Shown piece after piece: positions 1-8,980 of a stretch of 27,098 nucleotides of DNA (the stretch's first letter is position 1; every line of letters begins with the position of its first letter). The stretch spans positions 1-27,098 of the forward strand of contig JARJFC010000047.1 of NCBI GenBank assembly GCA_029310945.1. The letters are read 5' to 3'. Position numbers and translations under genes: made by a program. The DNA comes from Leptospira sp. 96542 (GTDB lineage: Bacteria > Spirochaetota > Leptospiria > Leptospirales > Leptospiraceae). The notes beneath the pieces were generated by a model. It saw nothing but the letters and a program-made list of their open reading frames with translations. It did not search any database and was not told the origin of the DNA.

Positions 1-1
1 A

Positions 2-232
2 TTACAAGGGAGCGATGCAACACATGCCTGGGTTTCCGTGTACTGCCCCAATTTGGGTTGGATGGACTTTGACCCAACAAATGGAAAACTGATAACAGAA
101 GAGTACATCATCACAGCCCTGGGTAGAGATTATGCCGATGTTTCTCCCCTGAAGGGCATTTTATTTGGGGGAGGAAAACATAAATTGAAGGTCGAGGTGG
201 ATGTCATCCGTGAAGATATTTTTGACAAATAA
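2..232 (+). CDS. Transglutaminase-like family protein, C-terminal end (5' partial)
   Basis: The frame is open from base 2 to a TAA at 230-232, giving the last 76 residues of a protein that begins upstream of the window. Near its start it reads DATHAWVSVY, then GWMDFDPTNG, then ALGRDYADVSPLKG. These are the His and Asp segments of the Cys-His-Asp triad and the tail motif of bacterial transglutaminase-like (TGc) proteins. The catalytic cysteine would lie upstream and cannot be seen. The family is probably protease-like or amide-processing; the substrate is unknown. The tail ends in an alternating basic/acidic beta strand, as in homologues. Family assignment is firm, cellular role is not. Confidence 0.85.
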   Translation, partial: LQGSDATHAWVSVYCPNLGWMDFDPTNGKLITEEYIITALGRDYADVSPLKGILFGGGKHKLKVEVDVIREDIFDK

Positions 233-262
233 AACCAAGAACTTGCCCCAAGACCTATGGTT

Positions 263-640
263 TTAAATTCCTGAAAATACTTTTTTCCATTCGTCTTCTT
301 TGAATCCAACAAGCACCCAATCCTTTCCAACTACAAAAGGTCGTTTGACTAGGTTTCCATTTTTTGATAGTTCACTCATAATTTGATCTTCCGATAAACT
401 TATTATTTTTTCCTTCCAATTACCTTCGCGGTAATCTTTACCTGAGGTATTGAATAATTTTTTAATATCACCTAAGTATTGTTTTGCTTTTCTTAATTCT
501 GTGATGGTTGGCGGTATTTCTCTGATAGGAATTTTTGTGTAGGGTGCTTTTTTTTTGTCTAAAAATTTAAGTGCATTTCTGCAGGTGCTACAACCGGAAT
601 ATTCATAAACTTTTGGATTTGTTTGGCTCATCCAACACAT
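263..640 (-). CDS. ArsC/Spx-family thioredoxin-fold protein
   Basis: A 125-residue protein with the start of the ArsC family: Y-S-G-C-S-T-C-R followed by a helix, then IPIREIPPT and, late in the chain, LVKRPFVVG. These match the C-x-x-C and R-P-hydrophobic motifs of ArsC/YffB/Spx proteins. Known members are glutaredoxin-linked arsenate reductases or RNA-polymerase-binding redox regulators (Spx). Nothing here separates those roles, and there is no neighbouring ars gene. The start is uncertain: ATG at 640 or ATG at 631 (MSQTNPK), neither with a clear Shine-Dalgarno. It is convergent with the transglutaminase-like gene and divergent from murB, with about 40 bp between the two starts. Confidence 0.75.
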   Translation of the reverse strand: MCWMSQTNPKVYEYSGCSTCRNALKFLDKKKAPYTKIPIREIPPTITELRKAKQYLGDIKKLFNTSGKDYREGNWKEKIISLSEDQIMSELSKNGNLVKRPFVVGKDWVLVGFKEDEWKKVFSGI

Positions 641-681
641 TTTTTTACTTACGATTTTAACGAATAGTTTTTATTGGAATC

Positions 682-1779
682 ATGTTGGTTCAAAATCAAA
701 TCCCTCTGGCTCCCTTGACCACAATTGGACTCGGAGGAAATACCAATCATTACATTCAAATCAAAACTACCCAGGATCTTTGTGCCGCACTTTCCTACGC
801 CAAAGAAAATAGTTTGGATTATTTCGTTTTGGGTGGTGGCTCCAATACAATTTTTCGCGACCAAGGTTTTTCTGGTGTGGTCTTTCATATACAAATTCCA
901 GGTATTCGTTGTATGGAAGAAACAAATGAATTCACAATTTACAAAGTGGGTGCGGGTGTAGTTTGGGATTCGTTTGTAGAACATACCACTAAACAAGGAT
1001 TTGTTGGCATTGAATCTTTATCGGGCATTCCTGGTTTTGTGGGTGCATCACCCATCCAAAATATCGGAGCCTATGGACAAGAAGTAAAAGATTCCATTTT
1101 GGAAATTGAAACAATAGATGTTAGTGGACAACAGGTCATAGTATCCAATCAAAATGCAAATTTTACCTATAGGAACAGTGAATTTAAATCTGGAAATTTA
1201 AAAAACAACATTATAATATATGTTATATTTAAGGTGTTTAAAAATAAGTCAGTGTGTTTGCGTTACCCCGAAGTACAAAAACATTGGTTGGATATTTTGG
1301 CTAACCATGATTGGAATCAGATGGATGTAGACTCTTCGGACTTAGAGAAAAGGATCGAAGTATTAGCTGCTTACCGTGCAATGATATTAAAACTACGGTC
1401 TGCAAAATCAATGCTGTATCATCCAAAAGATCCCAATGCAAAATCAGTAGGATCTTTTTTTACAAACCCCATCCTCTCAAAAAAGGAAATAGACTCTTTT
1501 TTAGAACGGGTGGAATCGTTACAACTTGCACCACCCCAACTTTTTTTGAACGAAAACAACCAAACAAAGTTATCCGCTGCTTGGCTCATTGAACAATCAG
1601 GTTTCAAAAAAGGCATGAAGTTTCCAGGTGGGGTGGCAATTTCCGAAAAACATTGTTTGGCGCTCATCAATGAAAATGGCACAACGGAAACAATTTTGCA
1701 AATGGCAGAGACCATTCGGGAACAAGTTTTGCTAAAATTTGGTCTAAAATTAGAAAGGGAACCTGTTGTATTCCCTTAA
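682..1779 (+). CDS. murB: UDP-N-acetylmuramate dehydrogenase MurB (type I)
   Basis: MurB reduces UDP-GlcNAc-enolpyruvate to UDP-MurNAc with NADPH and FAD, in cytoplasmic peptidoglycan precursor synthesis. Visible signatures are the FAD-binding GGGSN (residues 51-55), the long block ending IPGFVGASPIQNIGAYG (about 115-132), YRNSEFK with the expected catalytic Arg164, GSFFTNP with the catalytic Ser258 proton donor, and a C-terminal LEREP that should carry the catalytic Glu. The insert carrying the YR-x-S-x-F-K motif and the 365-residue length mark it as the E. coli-like type I enzyme. The start ATG is preceded only by a weak GGAA. mltG follows after 45 bp, so the two cell-wall genes are probably co-transcribed. 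Confidence 0.95.
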   Translation: MLVQNQIPLAPLTTIGLGGNTNHYIQIKTTQDLCAALSYAKENSLDYFVLGGGSNTIFRDQGFSGVVFHIQIPGIRCMEETNEFTIYKVGAGVVWDSFVEHTTKQGFVGIESLSGIPGFVGASPIQNIGAYGQEVKDSILEIETIDVSGQQVIVSNQNANFTYRNSEFKSGNLKNNIIIYVIFKVFKNKSVCLRYPEVQKHWLDILANHDWNQMDVDSSDLEKRIEVLAAYRAMILKLRSAKSMLYHPKDPNAKSVGSFFTNPILSKKEIDSFLERVESLQLAPPQLFLNENNQTKLSAAWLIEQSGFKKGMKFPGGVAISEKHCLALINENGTTETILQMAETIREQVLLKFGLKLEREPVVFP

Positions 1780-1824
1780 AAAAGATTTGGTCTTTGTACA
1801 TACCAAACAAAGATTGGGGCAGAA

Positions 1825-2847
1825 ATGAACTCTCGAGTGAAAAAATATCTATCGTTAACCGTTCTTGGTTTTGGGCTGCTACTAGTTTTGTCCCTTATTG
1901 GTTTTTTTGTCATCGATGAAATCAAAGGTGGAGCTGTTGGCGACGGGCAAAATAAATACGAACTCATTGTAGATCCAGGTGAACCTTCTTCTAGTGTGGT
2001 CAAAGAACTAGCGACCTCTGGTATGATCAAATCTTCTGTTTATTTTAATTATTTAATTAAGTTCACTCGTTCTGGAAATAAAATTAAACAAGGCGTATAC
2101 GACATTAATGATGGAATGAGTGCACGCAAAATTTTAGATGTAATTATTTCTGGCAAAGTAAAACTCGTAACCTTTACTGTGCCCGAAGGATATAACAATC
2201 GTCAGATTGGAGATCTATTGACCAATAAAAAATTGGCCAAATCGCAGGAAGAATTTCTGCAAATTACAACGAACCAAGCACTTCTTTCTAAATTTAATAT
2301 CCCAGCAAAAACACTGGAAGGTTATTTATTTCCAGAAACCTATTCGGTTCCTTTGAATTATCCTTTGGAACGAATTGCAGAGATGATGATCAAACGTTTT
2401 TATAAAAAATTGGAATCCATACCTGAGTCTAAGGGTATAAGTCCTGCTGAATTACACTTTCGTGTAGTGCTTGCATCGATTGTCGAAAGAGAAGCTGTGA
2501 AAAAAGAGGAACGTCCTATGATGGCTGGCGTTTTTTTGACACGCATTGAAAAAAATATAAACTTAGAATCTTGTGCTACCATTCAGTATCTTTTTGATAA
2601 ACCAAAAAAAAGATTATTTGAGTCAGATTTGAAAATCCAATCGCCGTATAACACATACATCAATGGTGGTTGGCCTCCAGGACCTATTTCGAATCCAGGT
2701 TTGCCGGCTCTCATAGCAGCATTCAAACCAGAAAAATCCGATAAATTATTTTTTCTCTTAAAACCAGATGGGTCTCATTATTTTTCAGCAACATTCAAAG
2801 AACATTTGGATGCAAAAAAGAAATACATTGATGTATTGTACAAATAA
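1825..2847 (+). CDS. mltG: Endolytic murein transglycosylase MltG (YceG-like)
   Basis: MltG cleaves nascent glycan strands at the inner membrane and is thought to set their length. The 340-residue protein has one N-terminal membrane segment (about residues 9-30) and then the periplasmic YceG/LysM-like and catalytic regions. Family motifs are TVPEGYNNRQI (about 118-128), the YLFPETY block (167-173), and ASIVEREA with the expected catalytic Glu221, followed by a long R-x-K-E-E-R stretch and GVFLTRI. The end (YNTYINGGWPPGPISNPG) is also typical. A GGGG about 6 bases before the ATG supports the start. It lies directly behind murB, consistent with a small cell-wall operon. Confidence 0.95.
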   Translation: MNSRVKKYLSLTVLGFGLLLVLSLIGFFVIDEIKGGAVGDGQNKYELIVDPGEPSSSVVKELATSGMIKSSVYFNYLIKFTRSGNKIKQGVYDINDGMSARKILDVIISGKVKLVTFTVPEGYNNRQIGDLLTNKKLAKSQEEFLQITTNQALLSKFNIPAKTLEGYLFPETYSVPLNYPLERIAEMMIKRFYKKLESIPESKGISPAELHFRVVLASIVEREAVKKEERPMMAGVFLTRIEKNINLESCATIQYLFDKPKKRLFESDLKIQSPYNTYINGGWPPGPISNPGLPALIAAFKPEKSDKLFFLLKPDGSHYFSATFKEHLDAKKKYIDVLYK

Positions 2848-2915
2848 TGTCATGTCATCGATAGATTGTTTCAATATAACGACTGTAAGTTAGATATTGG
2901 ATAGGCCATTAAACC

Positions 2916-3173
2916 ATGGATGAAAACATCGTTGAACTAAACATTGTCATTGGTGGAATTTCGAAAGAATTACTGGATGTACAAAAAGCTCTCGATGCCT
3001 ACCGAGAAAAACAAAAACGCAAAGAAAAAGTAGATGATGAAGCACTCATTTTCATCGAAAAAGCAGAACTCGTCATCCAAAAGGCGGAACGCGGTGAACT
3101 AACATTGACAGATGATCAAATCCGCCGCATCAAAAGTAATTTGGTCAAAATTTTGAAACGACTTGCCAGTTAG
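2916..3173 (+). CDS. Small charged helical protein of unknown function
   Basis: An 85-residue protein rich in Lys and Glu, predicted almost wholly helical with heptad-like spacing of hydrophobics (for example LLDVQKALDAYREKQKRK and IEKAELVIQKAE). No signal peptide or cysteine is visible. Size and composition recall the exonuclease VII small subunit, but the XseB core pattern (an E-x-L-x-x-I-V-x-x-L block followed by LEESLxLYEEG) is not there, so I do not name it. It lies 68 bp after mltG in the same direction and may be the last gene of that operon. A start-proximal purine stretch (GGATAGG) is a poor ribosome-binding site. Coding status is likely from its regular codon use and position, function unknown. 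Confidence 0.6.
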   Translation: MDENIVELNIVIGGISKELLDVQKALDAYREKQKRKEKVDDEALIFIEKAELVIQKAERGELTLTDDQIRRIKSNLVKILKRLAS

Positions 3174-3198
3174 GATTCAAAATTCCAAAGTTCGGTAA

Positions 3199-3810
3199 GT
3201 ATCGTCCAATGATTTGCAACTCCGAAGTCTTGCAGAAAAAGACCCTGCCCTATTTTTGGATGGGTTTTCAATACCAATACTCATCAACAAATGTTTTTAT
3301 TCTCCCAATCTTTTTCCCGAAATTAAACTTAGAATTGACAGAAGTCGAATAGAAAATCGTATCACGGAAAAATCCGATCCTACGACATCATTTTATTTAA
3401 CTAGTTCATACAAAACAAATTTAGACCAGAACGTCAAAGAATCATTAGCTGGTCGAATTCAAATTTACAGTTTATCTGGTTTGTCGGTCACAGAAATATC
3501 GATATATAACGACATTTATAGAAAAAGATATTGGTAATTTGAACAATTCGAAAAAACGAAGGCAGTTTTTAGATTTTTAAAAATTTTAAGCGGGCGAACT
3601 AGCCAATTTATAAATTTTACAGAAATTGCAAATAAGGTTGGTGTAACGGTTCCTACAATTCAGAGCAGGTGTGAAAATGAAGAAGATGTTTTTTTTGATA
3701 CGGGAGTTGTCACAAGACTACAAGGCCACACCAATGAAGAAACATTGTGGACGTCACCATTGTTCACAGAGCTTTCACCAAACCTTTACCTGACTGTCAT
3801 CAGTCTGTAA
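3199..3810 (+). pseudogene. Eroded AAA-ATPase/DUF4143 gene remnant
   Basis: One frame reads from 3199 to a TAA at 3808-3810 with a single internal stop (TAA 3535-3537). Before the stop it reads SLAEKDPALFLDGF, then a degraded IPILINKCFYSPNLFPEIK, then FYLTSSYKTN and KESLAGRIQIYSLSGLS. These are recognisable as the Walker-B/sensor part of DUF4143 ATPases, which normally read like VIIDEIQ..PELF..IK, F.LTGSQ and SLAGR. After the stop come RFLKILSGRTSQFINFTEIANKVGV, a hallmark of the DUF4143 winged-helix part, and then FFDTGVVTRLQGH. The Walker A half is missing, the DEIQ acidic pair is lost (INKC), about 30 residues between TVPTI and FFDTG are absent, and the end is truncated. It is therefore a multiply damaged remnant, not a working gene. 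Residue matches are from memory of the family. Confidence 0.75.
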
Positions 3811-3827
3811 CAGAACTCTCGTAAATT
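3794..3827 (+). promoter_or_regulatory. Pho-box-like tandem repeat and possible -10 upstream of the beta-helix lipoprotein
   Basis: CTGTCAT (3794-3800), a 4-bp spacer, CTGTAAC (3805-3811), another 4-bp spacer and a degenerate CTCTCGT (3816-3822) give 7-bp units on an exact 11-bp period. The E. coli PhoB consensus is two CTGTCAT-like units separated by 4 bp. A TAAATT lies 10 bp after the second unit (3822-3827), where PhoB-dependent promoters place the -10. The site overlaps the dead tail of the upstream pseudogene, about 90 bp before the ATG at 3916. Phosphate control is inference. Confidence 0.45.
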
Positions 3828-3915
3828 ATCCTAGAACCAGAGGGAGAATTTTCACAAAATCCCTTCCGGGAAGACCCGCTGGTAAACACTTCGATTCTAT
3901 CGAAAGAGGATTCAA

Positions 3916-5196
3916 ATGGAAAAATATATGAAGAAAGGACTGCTTTTTGCTCTCATCGCAGCGATGGGAATTTCAGCAGTGAATTGTCAAGAAGATAAGG
4001 AAGATAACACTCTCCTACTTGCGGCGTTATTGTTTGCTAACCAAGGTGTGGCTGGTTCTGACCTATGTGACGGTGTTGGAGTACCCACTCCTACACAAGT
4101 TTTGGAAGGAACAATCTCAAGTGCGGTTACAGTGAGTGGATCGGCATTGCTAAGAGGAACGGTGAATGTCACCAATGGCGGATCTATCACTGTATTGCCA
4201 AAGTCGGTTATTTATGGGGAGCGGGGTTCTTCGCTTTTTGTTTATGAAGGTGGAACGCTAACGGCTGAAGGAACTGCAAGTAATCCTATTTGTTTTACTT
4301 CTGCAGCATCGGTTGGATCAAGAGCACCTGGCGATTGGGGTGGAATTGTTGTGATTGGAAATAGTGCAGTAAATGCGCACACAGCGCCAAACAATACAGA
4401 AGGAACAACTCCAAGAGGCTATCCAGGAACTCAGAATGGTATTGCAAAGTTAAAGTATGTTGTAGTTGAGTTCGTTGGAAACGAGGTGGCACCAGGAAAC
4501 GAATTGAATGGTGTTTCAAGCTACACGGTTACTCAAGATAGTTACTTTGACTATGTTCAAATTCACAGGCCATTGGATGATGGTTTTGAATGGTGGGGTG
4601 GAAACGTAAATGGTTCACACCTTTTAGTTTCTGGTGGTATGGATGATGACTTTGATGTGGATGAAGGATTCCAAGGAACTCTAAATCATATCATCAGTGT
4701 AAAATACCCTGAATCTTGTGGTGGAACAAAATCGACCGACCCGCACGGTTTTGAAATGGATGGAACTGAAGGTGGCGCAGTTATCGCAAACCCGTCGAAT
4801 CCTACCATTACGAATTTTACAACCATTGGGCAATCATACGCAGGTGGTGTTGGTATGCGAATCAGAGAAAGACATGCTGGTAACTTCTCTAAAGGCTTGG
4901 TTTATGGATACGTAACAAATAACTTTCAATGTGATGCTGATACTAACCCAACTTCTTGGACCAATGTGAAAGGTCAAAGTGGAAAAGGAGCTTCCATCAA
5001 TGGATCTTGTACGAATATTACTAACAATACCGAAATCACTTCACTTCCTATTGCAACTTTAGGAAACATTGAAACTTGCGGTATTGGTGATACCAAACCA
5101 GATTTTACAACAACTTTTGGTGATGGATCCCTCGGTGGAGGTTCTGTTGCTGAAGGTAAATGGTGGGATGGTTGGGCAGTTTTTAGAAGTCGATAA
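3916..5196 (+). CDS. Beta-helix-like surface lipoprotein, partner of the TonB receptor
   Basis: A 426-residue protein with a lysine-containing Sec leader and the lipobox ISAVNC (Cys25), so a lipoprotein. A GAGGA about 7 bases upstream supports the ATG at 3916, although MKKGLLF four codons later is also possible. After the leader there is a Gly/Thr/Val-rich repeat-like region (VTVSGSALLRGTVNVTNGG, then GTLTAEGTASNPICFTS) suggesting a parallel beta-helix. Motifs DWGGIVVIGNSAVN, RPLDDGFEWWGG and MDDDFDVDEGFQG follow; they recur in lipoproteins and secreted proteins found next to TonB-dependent receptors in many Gram-negatives. The C-terminus closes with WWDGWAVF. It may bind substrate at the cell surface and hand it to the receptor at 5949; the ligand is unknown. 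A terminator follows. Confidence 0.75.
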   Translation: MEKYMKKGLLFALIAAMGISAVNCQEDKEDNTLLLAALLFANQGVAGSDLCDGVGVPTPTQVLEGTISSAVTVSGSALLRGTVNVTNGGSITVLPKSVIYGERGSSLFVYEGGTLTAEGTASNPICFTSAASVGSRAPGDWGGIVVIGNSAVNAHTAPNNTEGTTPRGYPGTQNGIAKLKYVVVEFVGNEVAPGNELNGVSSYTVTQDSYFDYVQIHRPLDDGFEWWGGNVNGSHLLVSGGMDDDFDVDEGFQGTLNHIISVKYPESCGGTKSTDPHGFEMDGTEGGAVIANPSNPTITNFTTIGQSYAGGVGMRIRERHAGNFSKGLVYGYVTNNFQCDADTNPTSWTNVKGQSGKGASINGSCTNITNNTEITSLPIATLGNIETCGIGDTKPDFTTTFGDGSLGGGSVAEGKWWDGWAVFRSR

Positions 5197-5216
5197 TCAT
5201 CTAAAACTTGAAACAA

Positions 5217-5247
5217 AAAAAGGCTTCGGTTATCCGGAGCCTTTTTT
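5217..5247 (+). terminator. Rho-independent terminator after the beta-helix lipoprotein
   Basis: AGGCTTCGG (5221-5229), a TTAT loop, and CCGGAGCCT (5234-5242) pair over 9 bp with one G-U, preceded by an A-run and followed by a T-run to 5247. It is a textbook intrinsic terminator, 20 bp after the stop codon. Confidence 0.92.
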
Positions 5248-5258
5248 ATTTTTACGAT

Positions 5259-5840
5259 ATGAAACAAAATATAATTATAATCTTACTCATCATTCTAACA
5301 CTATCTCAATGTAAAAAAGACAAAGAAGAACTGACTTCGACCAATGAAGCGCAAACATTAAAACTGCAAGAATCCAAAAAAATATTGTTGGACAGGTCAT
5401 CGTCAAACCTTCTTCTTAATGGTTTTGCATCACTAGATGAAGCTGTTAAAAAGTTTTTGATAGAAGTTCGGAATACAAATCAAATTGAAACTATTGAATT
5501 AAAAACATTAGTAGACCAGAAGGAAAAAGATTTTATTCTGTATCCAAATATTTTCGGTCATGGAACATCACTAGACGTAACTCCTCTTGAAGATTATAAC
5601 AAAATGATACGATCATTTGAGGTATTAGCTTTAGGAAAATTAAAAGAAAAACCTTATACAGTATCAGATTTAAAATCTACCAAGATACGAGTGAAATCAG
5701 TACAAGATTATGGAAAAACTAAATTTCATAAAATTGGTTCCGTAATCATTTCTACACCAAAAGGGAAGATCGAAATTAGCGAAATCAGAAGTGTAATTCA
5801 ATTAGGGGATCGTTACAAAGTGGCAATTTTGGCTCCTTGA
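5259..5840 (+). CDS. Small lipoprotein of unknown function
   Basis: A 193-residue protein starting at the ATG at 5259. An upstream in-frame extension from 5208 is unlikely, as it would run through the terminator hairpin. The leader MKQNIIIILLIILTLSQC has a lipobox ending LSQC (Cys18), followed by the charged KKDKEE tether usual in spirochaetal lipoproteins. The rest is a mixed alpha/beta sequence without motifs I recognise. The start lies 12 bases after the terminator T-run and has no Shine-Dalgarno, so expression probably depends on read-through or a weak promoter within the hairpin region. Sitting between the beta-helix lipoprotein and the TonB receptor suggests a shared job, but that rests on position alone. 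Confidence 0.75.
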   Translation: MKQNIIIILLIILTLSQCKKDKEELTSTNEAQTLKLQESKKILLDRSSSNLLLNGFASLDEAVKKFLIEVRNTNQIETIELKTLVDQKEKDFILYPNIFGHGTSLDVTPLEDYNKMIRSFEVLALGKLKEKPYTVSDLKSTKIRVKSVQDYGKTKFHKIGSVIISTPKGKIEISEIRSVIQLGDRYKVAILAP

Positions 5841-5841
5841 A

Positions 5842-5886
5842 TTGTTACAATCTTGTAACATAAAATTAAACTCACTGTAACGTTAC
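5842..5886 (+). promoter_or_regulatory. Pho-box-like 11-bp-period repeats upstream of the TonB receptor
   Basis: TTGTTAC (5842-5848), TTGTAAC (5853-5859) and CTGTAAC (5875-5881) lie at offsets 0, 11 and 33; the slot at offset 22 is AATTAAA. The same bases also form two palindromes: TGTTACAA-TC-TTGTAACA (5843-5860) and GTAACGTTAC (5877-5886). The period and unit match the element upstream of 3916. Either a PhoB-type tandem site or a palindrome-binding repressor would fit. It is 60-110 bp before the ATG at 5949. Confidence 0.5.
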
Positions 5887-5948
5887 TTAATCACTTATCG
5901 TTTACCTCAAGGGAAGATTCAAAAACCTACCCATAGAGATCTAAACGT

Positions 5949-8927
5949 ATGAAAAATCTAAAAATCCTCCTGTTGGTAGCAATTATAACTCCATTCTCCC
6001 TTTTTGCGCAGGCAAATGGATCAATCAGCGGTGTCATTATCGATTCAGAAAATGGGGAAGCAGTCTTTGGAGCTACAATTGTAGTTCGGTCAGAAAAGAA
6101 ATTTGCGAAAACAGACTTCGATGGGAAATATAGCCTATCTCTCCCGCCTGGTTCATATGATGTCGAATTCCAAATGTATGGTTACGGTCCTCAAAAAAGG
6201 ACTGTAGTTATCACGACAGGTAAAAACCAATCGATCAATGTAACATTTGGTGCTCAAACATTAGAAACTGTTGAAGTAAAAGACAGAGCCTCAAATAACA
6301 CTGAGTCGGCGCTATTGGCTTTGCAACGTAAGTCAGCTGCAGTTTCGGATGGTATTTCGCAAGAAGCGATTAAAAAGAGTCCAGACTCAAATGCTGGCGA
6401 TGTAGTTAGACGTGTGACGGGGATTACACTGATTGGTGGAAAATATGTATTTGTTCGAGGGCTTGGAGAGAGATATTCAAATACAGTTTTAAATGAAGTA
6501 TTGATTCCTACAACGGAACCAGACAAACGTGTTGTTCCCCTCGATATTTTTCCTGCATCGATTTTAAAAAATATTCGTGTCATCAAGACTTTCGTTCCAG
6601 AAGATCCGGCTGAATTTTCGGGCGGGTTAGTAAAAATAGAAACACAAGAGTATCCTGATCAATTCCAAATGAATTTGGGTTTGGGTATTGGTCGAAACAT
6701 GAATTCTACGGGGTACGAATTTAAGACCTTTGATGCTGTAGATTTCTTTGGCAGACCAAATTCATCTTACCAATTGCCAGGCGTAGTAAATTCATTACCA
6801 GGTTTCTTACCATTGGAACCAGGTAACCGTTTTGGTGGTCTTCCCCCAAATTTCGTAAATTTAAGTTCTTTGGCATTCAATCAACAATGGACACCAGATT
6901 CTGGGAAAGGTGGATATGATAAGAATATCAACTTTTCAGTAGGAAATACATTTAAATTAACAGAATCAGGCCAACGTTTGGGCGTTCTTTTGGGCGTAGT
7001 AAAGAGTGAGGAATATCGAATTCGTGATGAAAAGTCCGCAAGATACATTCCAAATTATGCTGGTGGGATCCAAACACCCGACACTACCTATTTGATCCCA
7101 ATTCAAAAACAAGATACTAAAGTTTATAACAAAGAAACAAATTTTGCAGCTAACTTAAATTTGTCTTACGAACTTACAAAAGGTCAGCAGATATACTTAA
7201 AAAATCTCTACACAGTTGCATCAGATACGACAGTGAGAGATGCTTTTGGCCAGAATTTCATTGATAATTTTGATTTTATTTCTCAAACAGGAATCGTCAC
7301 TTCACGTGGATTATTGAACACTGTGTTAGGTGGAGATCATGCATTACAATTCGGTAGTATGAATCGCCCTCATAAATTAGAGTGGAATGTTGCATATTCA
7401 TTAGCAAATCGTGACGAGCCAAATTTAATTCAACAAGTATGGAGAAGGTCAAATCCAGCAACACTCTCTGATGGATATTTTAGATTGGGGAACAACCCTG
7501 ATGGAACTAGATTTTTTTCATCTACGGAAGATACGGTTCGGCAAGCTAACATGAAATATTCCATTCCTTTTGAACAATGGAATGGATTAAAATCTGAATT
7601 CAAAATTGGTGGAATGGCTCTCGATCGATTTAAAAGTTTTACATTCCGAGAATTTGGAAGTAAATCAAACGTAGGAACTCAGTTTCCTGTAGATTATTTT
7701 CCTGTTCCAGGTGAAGTTGTTTATAATCCTACAGAATACATTCAGCGATCAACGGGAACAGCAAATAAAACTTTTTCTGAACGTCAAATTGAACCAAACG
7801 CTTACGACGCTGAGCAAAAATTACATGCTCAATTTGCTCAAGTGGATATGCCTCTCATTCCAAAATTGAGATTTATTGGTGGTGTAAGATTTGAAGATTC
7901 ATTCCAAAAAGTGAAAACATTTAGAACCAGGGATACTAGTTCCTTAAGAAACGTTGATTATGGATGTACTATTGATAATGAAGATGTAAGAGTTGCTTTA
8001 GTAAGATCAAATGTTTGCGATGTTGATAATAATGGTATTGGTGTATTAAGAAATCAAGACAGATTACCTTCAGTGAACATGGTTTGGGAAATGCATAAAG
8101 ATATGAACTTACGGTTCGGTTATACTCAATCTTTGACTAGGCCTGATCTAAGAGAACTTTCACCTTTTGGTTTTACCCCATATTTTGGAGCTGATAGAAT
8201 CTTCGGTAATCCAAACTTAAGGAGAACCTATATTCATAACTATGATGCAAGGTATGAATATTATATAACTAACTCAGATTTCTTTGGTATAGGTGCGTTT
8301 TATAAGAACTTATCGAACCCAATTGAAATGGTTGGTTTACCTCAATCTGGAGGGATTTCTTTCAATTTCTCTTATACGAATGCCAAAGAAGCTACAATTA
8401 AAGGAATAGAGCTAGATTACCGAAAAGAGTTTTTTGACCGATTCAGAGTTGAGACAAACTTATTCTTCATCAAATCACAAGTTCAAGTTCTTTCTTGGGA
8501 AGATAATGCTTTAATTAAAGCTGGGGTCATTGATAAAATCAATCGAATCGCTTCTTTTGATCCAACTAATATTTCTAGGCCACTTCAAGGACAATCAGAG
8601 TATGTATATAATCTAAAATTCGATTATTTTATCACACCAAAGAAAAACCAAACAGTCGGAGTTTATTACAACTTCTTTGGAGATAGAATTTATGCGGTTG
8701 GTGCAAACGGAACTCCTGATGCTATTGAGCGGGGAGTCGGTTTAACTGATATTGTTTATACTTATAAACATGATGATCGACTTGATTTCAAGGCAGCCGC
8801 AAAGAACATTATGGATACTCGTTTTAAAGTTTACCAAAAAAGTGAAGTTACCGGTGAAGATTTACTGTTCTACTCTTACAGAATGGGGGTTACTTTTACG
8901 GTCGCTGCCACATATAAGTTTTTTTAA
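5949..8927 (+). CDS. TonB-dependent outer-membrane receptor with carboxypeptidase-like regulatory domain
   Basis: A 992-residue receptor for energised uptake across the outer membrane. Residues 1-20 form a Sec signal peptide ending LFAQ. Residues 24-100 are a carboxypeptidase-regulatory-like beta-sandwich ([19 protein letters not shown], then [20 protein letters not shown]). ETVEV at 106-110 looks like the TonB box. The plug follows (DAGDVVRR-type segment, [20 protein letters not shown], then [13 protein letters not shown] at about 222-234), and the rest is a 22-strand-type barrel with [20 protein letters not shown] and a terminal Phe (TYKFF). The ligand cannot be read from sequence. The flanking lipoproteins and the upstream Pho-box-like repeats point to a scarce nutrient, possibly phosphorylated, by inference. 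A hairpin terminator follows. Confidence 0.92.
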   Translation: MKNLKILLLVAIITPFSLFAQANGSISGVIIDSENGEAVFGATIVVRSEKKFAKTDFDGKYSLSLPPGSYDVEFQMYGYGPQKRTVVITTGKNQSINVTFGAQTLETVEVKDRASNNTESALLALQRKSAAVSDGISQEAIKKSPDSNAGDVVRRVTGITLIGGKYVFVRGLGERYSNTVLNEVLIPTTEPDKRVVPLDIFPASILKNIRVIKTFVPEDPAEFSGGLVKIETQEYPDQFQMNLGLGIGRNMNSTGYEFKTFDAVDFFGRPNSSYQLPGVVNSLPGFLPLEPGNRFGGLPPNFVNLSSLAFNQQWTPDSGKGGYDKNINFSVGNTFKLTESGQRLGVLLGVVKSEEYRIRDEKSARYIPNYAGGIQTPDTTYLIPIQKQDTKVYNKETNFAANLNLSYELTKGQQIYLKNLYTVASDTTVRDAFGQNFIDNFDFISQTGIVTSRGLLNTVLGGDHALQFGSMNRPHKLEWNVAYSLANRDEPNLIQQVWRRSNPATLSDGYFRLGNNPDGTRFFSSTEDTVRQANMKYSIPFEQWNGLKSEFKIGGMALDRFKSFTFREFGSKSNVGTQFPVDYFPVPGEVVYNPTEYIQRSTGTANKTFSERQIEPNAYDAEQKLHAQFAQVDMPLIPKLRFIGGVRFEDSFQKVKTFRTRDTSSLRNVDYGCTIDNEDVRVALVRSNVCDVDNNGIGVLRNQDRLPSVNMVWEMHKDMNLRFGYTQSLTRPDLRELSPFGFTPYFGADRIFGNPNLRRTYIHNYDARYEYYITNSDFFGIGAFYKNLSNPIEMVGLPQSGGISFNFSYTNAKEATIKGIELDYRKEFFDRFRVETNLFFIKSQVQVLSWEDNALIKAGVIDKINRIASFDPTNISRPLQGQSEYVYNLKFDYFITPKKNQTVGVYYNFFGDRIYAVGANGTPDAIERGVGLTDIVYTYKHDDRLDFKAAAKNIMDTRFKVYQKSEVTGEDLLFYSYRMGVTFTVAATYKFF

Positions 8928-8939
8928 GATCTAAAAAAT

Positions 8940-8980
8940 AACAACCATCATACTGAAATAATGTAGGTGGTTGTTTTGTT
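8940..8980 (+). terminator. Terminator after the TonB receptor
   Basis: AACAACCATC (8940-8949) pairs with GGTGGTTGTT (8966-8975) over 10 bp with one G-U. The 16-base loop is long, and TTTTGTT follows. It lies 12 bp after the stop at 8927. Confidence 0.7.

Noticed and set aside
649..996. Minus-strand open frame opposite murB
   Set aside because: It lies over well-conserved murB codons and its translation shows no motif; a shadow frame.
2916..3173. Exonuclease VII small subunit (xseB)
   Set aside because: Size and helical content fit, but the characteristic XseB core pattern is missing, so the gene is left unnamed.
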